From: Dipylidium caninum
Lineage: Eukaryota; Platyhelminthes; Cestoda; Cyclophyllidea; Dipylidiidae
Length of the DNA: 64,000 bases
Assembly (NCBI GenBank): GCA_017562135.1
Contig: QEYB01001543.1
Span: forward strand, 186,001 to 250,000
Direction: 5' to 3'
The notes under the pieces are model-generated. The model did not search any database. It was not told the origin of the DNA and saw nothing but the letters and a program-made list of their open reading frames with translations. Position 1 is the first letter of the stretch, and the number at the start of each line of letters is the position of its first letter. This document shows, one piece after another, positions 62,585 through 64,000 of this stretch. The position numbers were made by a program, and so were the translations under genes.

Positions 62585-63493
62585 ATGAAACAAAACCCGT
62601 GTTTTCGATGTTTAACTCGCGTCTTTCGAGCAATACCGGTTATTTTTATAGTCCTTTTGACCTATGGTCCTATTATGCCTATGTTGTCGTGTTCTGCATA
62701 CGTAGGTCTCCAATTTATCTATTTATTCTGTTAAGAGTATGTCTATGCAGTACTTGAGACTGGTAAACACTCTTAATTTGGATATAACCGGTTTAGTGCT
62801 ATTCTTGATTTTCTACCACATCCTTTTTATACTGTTTCTGTGGACATTTTTGAAGGCAATATTTGCAAGGCCTCTACGGCCGCCGCCTGAGGTAAGTTAC
62901 GTGTAGCTGATCACATTAAAATAAAGAATTCGGTATATTTTTACTGTGTTAACAGTCAAAATGCAATGGTGTAGACATATGCCTTTTGGCTGTACTACAC
63001 GTTACTCGTGCATTACCTTGCCATTATTTTAGGTAATATTGATTTCACAAAAATGCGGAGCACATAGTCCTATAATTTCTTTATTTTAATCAGTTTCAGT
63101 ATATTAGTCAAGTGTGAGGGATCAACCTATGCATCTTTTCCTTTTTTCTGTAATAGAATCTAAATGTTAACCCCATCTTCCTTTTCAGTTTCATCTATCA
63201 TCCCACGAATGGGAACAAATAAACAATGCTAATGGAGAAATAGAAAGAAACTTGATTTTAGAATCAATAATTGCAGAGCGAAGGCTTCCGATAGAGACTA
63301 CTAATGATGTCGGAATGATACGTGTGTGTCCTGCATGTAGCCTTATAAAACCGGATCGCTGTCACCACTGTTCAACCTGCGAATGGTAATCGTCATGCTT
63401 AGGATAATTTTTGTTAGTTGATTGGCGTTCTCGCAAACAGATATTTCTCATCATTTGTAGTTGTCTTCTGAAAATGGATCATCATTGCCCCTG
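62585..63493 (+). CDS. DHHC palmitoyltransferase (ZDHHC2/15-like), 3' part beyond window
   Basis: Integral membrane S-acyltransferase that attaches palmitate to protein cysteines. Exons: 62585 to 62688 or 62701, 62751-62891, 63189-63385, 63461-63493, continuing past the window. The first exon reads CFRCLTRVFRAIPVIFIVLL, the first membrane helix, then shifts frame by one base at the T run 62655-62658, after which LWSYYAYVVVFC appears, the conserved end of helix 1. Exon 2 codes helix 2 (FYHILFILFLWTFLKAIF). Exons 3-4 code the cysteine-rich domain: CPACSLIKPDRCHHCSTC then LKMDHHCPW, with the catalytic DHHC in the last visible exon. The order and motifs fit ZDHHC2/15/20-type enzymes. The frame break may be a base-calling error; without it exon 1 still joins exon 2 in phase but loses the WSYYAY motif. 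Confidence 0.85.
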
Positions 63494-64000
63494 GTAAGTT
63501 CTACTTCTGTAGTCTTCTCACTTATTTCAATATACCAAAATCAGTCTTTTGCTGTGTATTGGCTGTGACTCATTTACACTTTGTCGAAATGTTAACATTG
63601 CGTACTAAATTAACGCCGTATACGCACCTTACATATGTGGTAATTGTTACCCAAATTTTTGTCAAAAGTGAGGGGATCTCTACAGTTGTCTGATGTATTT
63701 TATTTTCATTAAAATCTTTCTTTGGAGGTTTCACCATGAAATTCAATTTTTGTACATATATGAAATATTACTGCTGCAAGAAAGTGAATTCTTCTATGTT
63801 CCAACTTCATTACTCAGTCGCCTTTTAGTGGTGTGGTAGCAACTTCATCTTTATGATGCTTCTTAAGTTGCTCTAAAACCATGACTAGTTTTTGGCGTTG
63901 TCTTTTCATTGCCGCTTTTTGTCTGACGTCGCACAAAACCATCTTGAGTGTCAGAAAGTTAATTATCGTTTGTCTAGGATTCTTGGTGCATTTCTAATAC
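63494..64000 (+). other. Intron of DHHC enzyme gene running off the window
   Basis: Starts with a donor (gtaagt) right after the DHHC-CPW codons. No further exon was seen before the end of the window. Confidence 0.6.

Overview
Nuclear DNA of an animal. The window shows intron-rich protein-coding genes on both strands, an animal Hedgehog gene, and orthologues of TBC1D25, DHX15, UBE3B, EAPP, MTTP, ULK4, AGFG1 and a DHHC palmitoyltransferase. Many introns are only 29-32 nt, while others reach 5 kb. Together with moderate AT richness and a decayed mariner transposon this suggests a flatworm. A parasitic form (cestode-like, or another neodermatan) is my best guess, but the species cannot be fixed from the sequence alone. 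No rRNA, tRNA or CRISPR was seen.

Layout. 0.4-3.6 kb (+): TBC1D25-type Rab GAP, 5' end outside the window. 3.8-5.2 kb (+): small CaMKK-like kinase of 12 exons. 5.3-8.8 kb (-): spliceosome-disassembly helicase DHX15/Prp43, tail-to-tail with the kinase. 9.2-20.1 kb (+): HECT ubiquitin ligase UBE3B, head-to-head with DHX15; its 4.9-kb intron holds a complete antisense gene (12.0-16.5 kb, -) for a large single-pass surface protein. 20.4-21.2 kb (-): EAPP. 22.5-25.9 kb (-): microsomal triglyceride transfer protein large subunit. 26.3-36.6 kb (-): ULK4 pseudokinase. 37.6-38.1 kb (+): small Ig-domain membrane protein, followed by coding-like segments of unknown identity. 40.3-42.7 kb (+): AGFG1-type ArfGAP. 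44.5-54.6 kb (-): Hedgehog, with a mariner relic in its last intron. 54.6-62.6 kb: mostly empty intergenic DNA. 62.6-63.5 kb (+): start of a DHHC palmitoyltransferase that leaves the window.

How the genes relate. They are mostly unrelated housekeeping and signalling genes rather than a pathway cluster. Themes are membrane traffic (TBC1D25, AGFG1, MTTP), ubiquitin and RNA processing (UBE3B, DHX15), and signalling (Hedgehog, ULK4, CaMKK-like, DHHC enzyme). Exon models were built by hand from splice consensus, reading phase and remembered family sequences. For the kinase, UBE3B, MTTP and ULK4 the joined exons give one uninterrupted frame.

The most notable observations are the ultra-short intron class, the antisense nested receptor-like gene, a Hedgehog ligand with a large insertion in its signalling domain, a CaMKK-like kinase with a degenerate N-lobe, and several single-base frame breaks next to short homopolymers that may be assembly errors.
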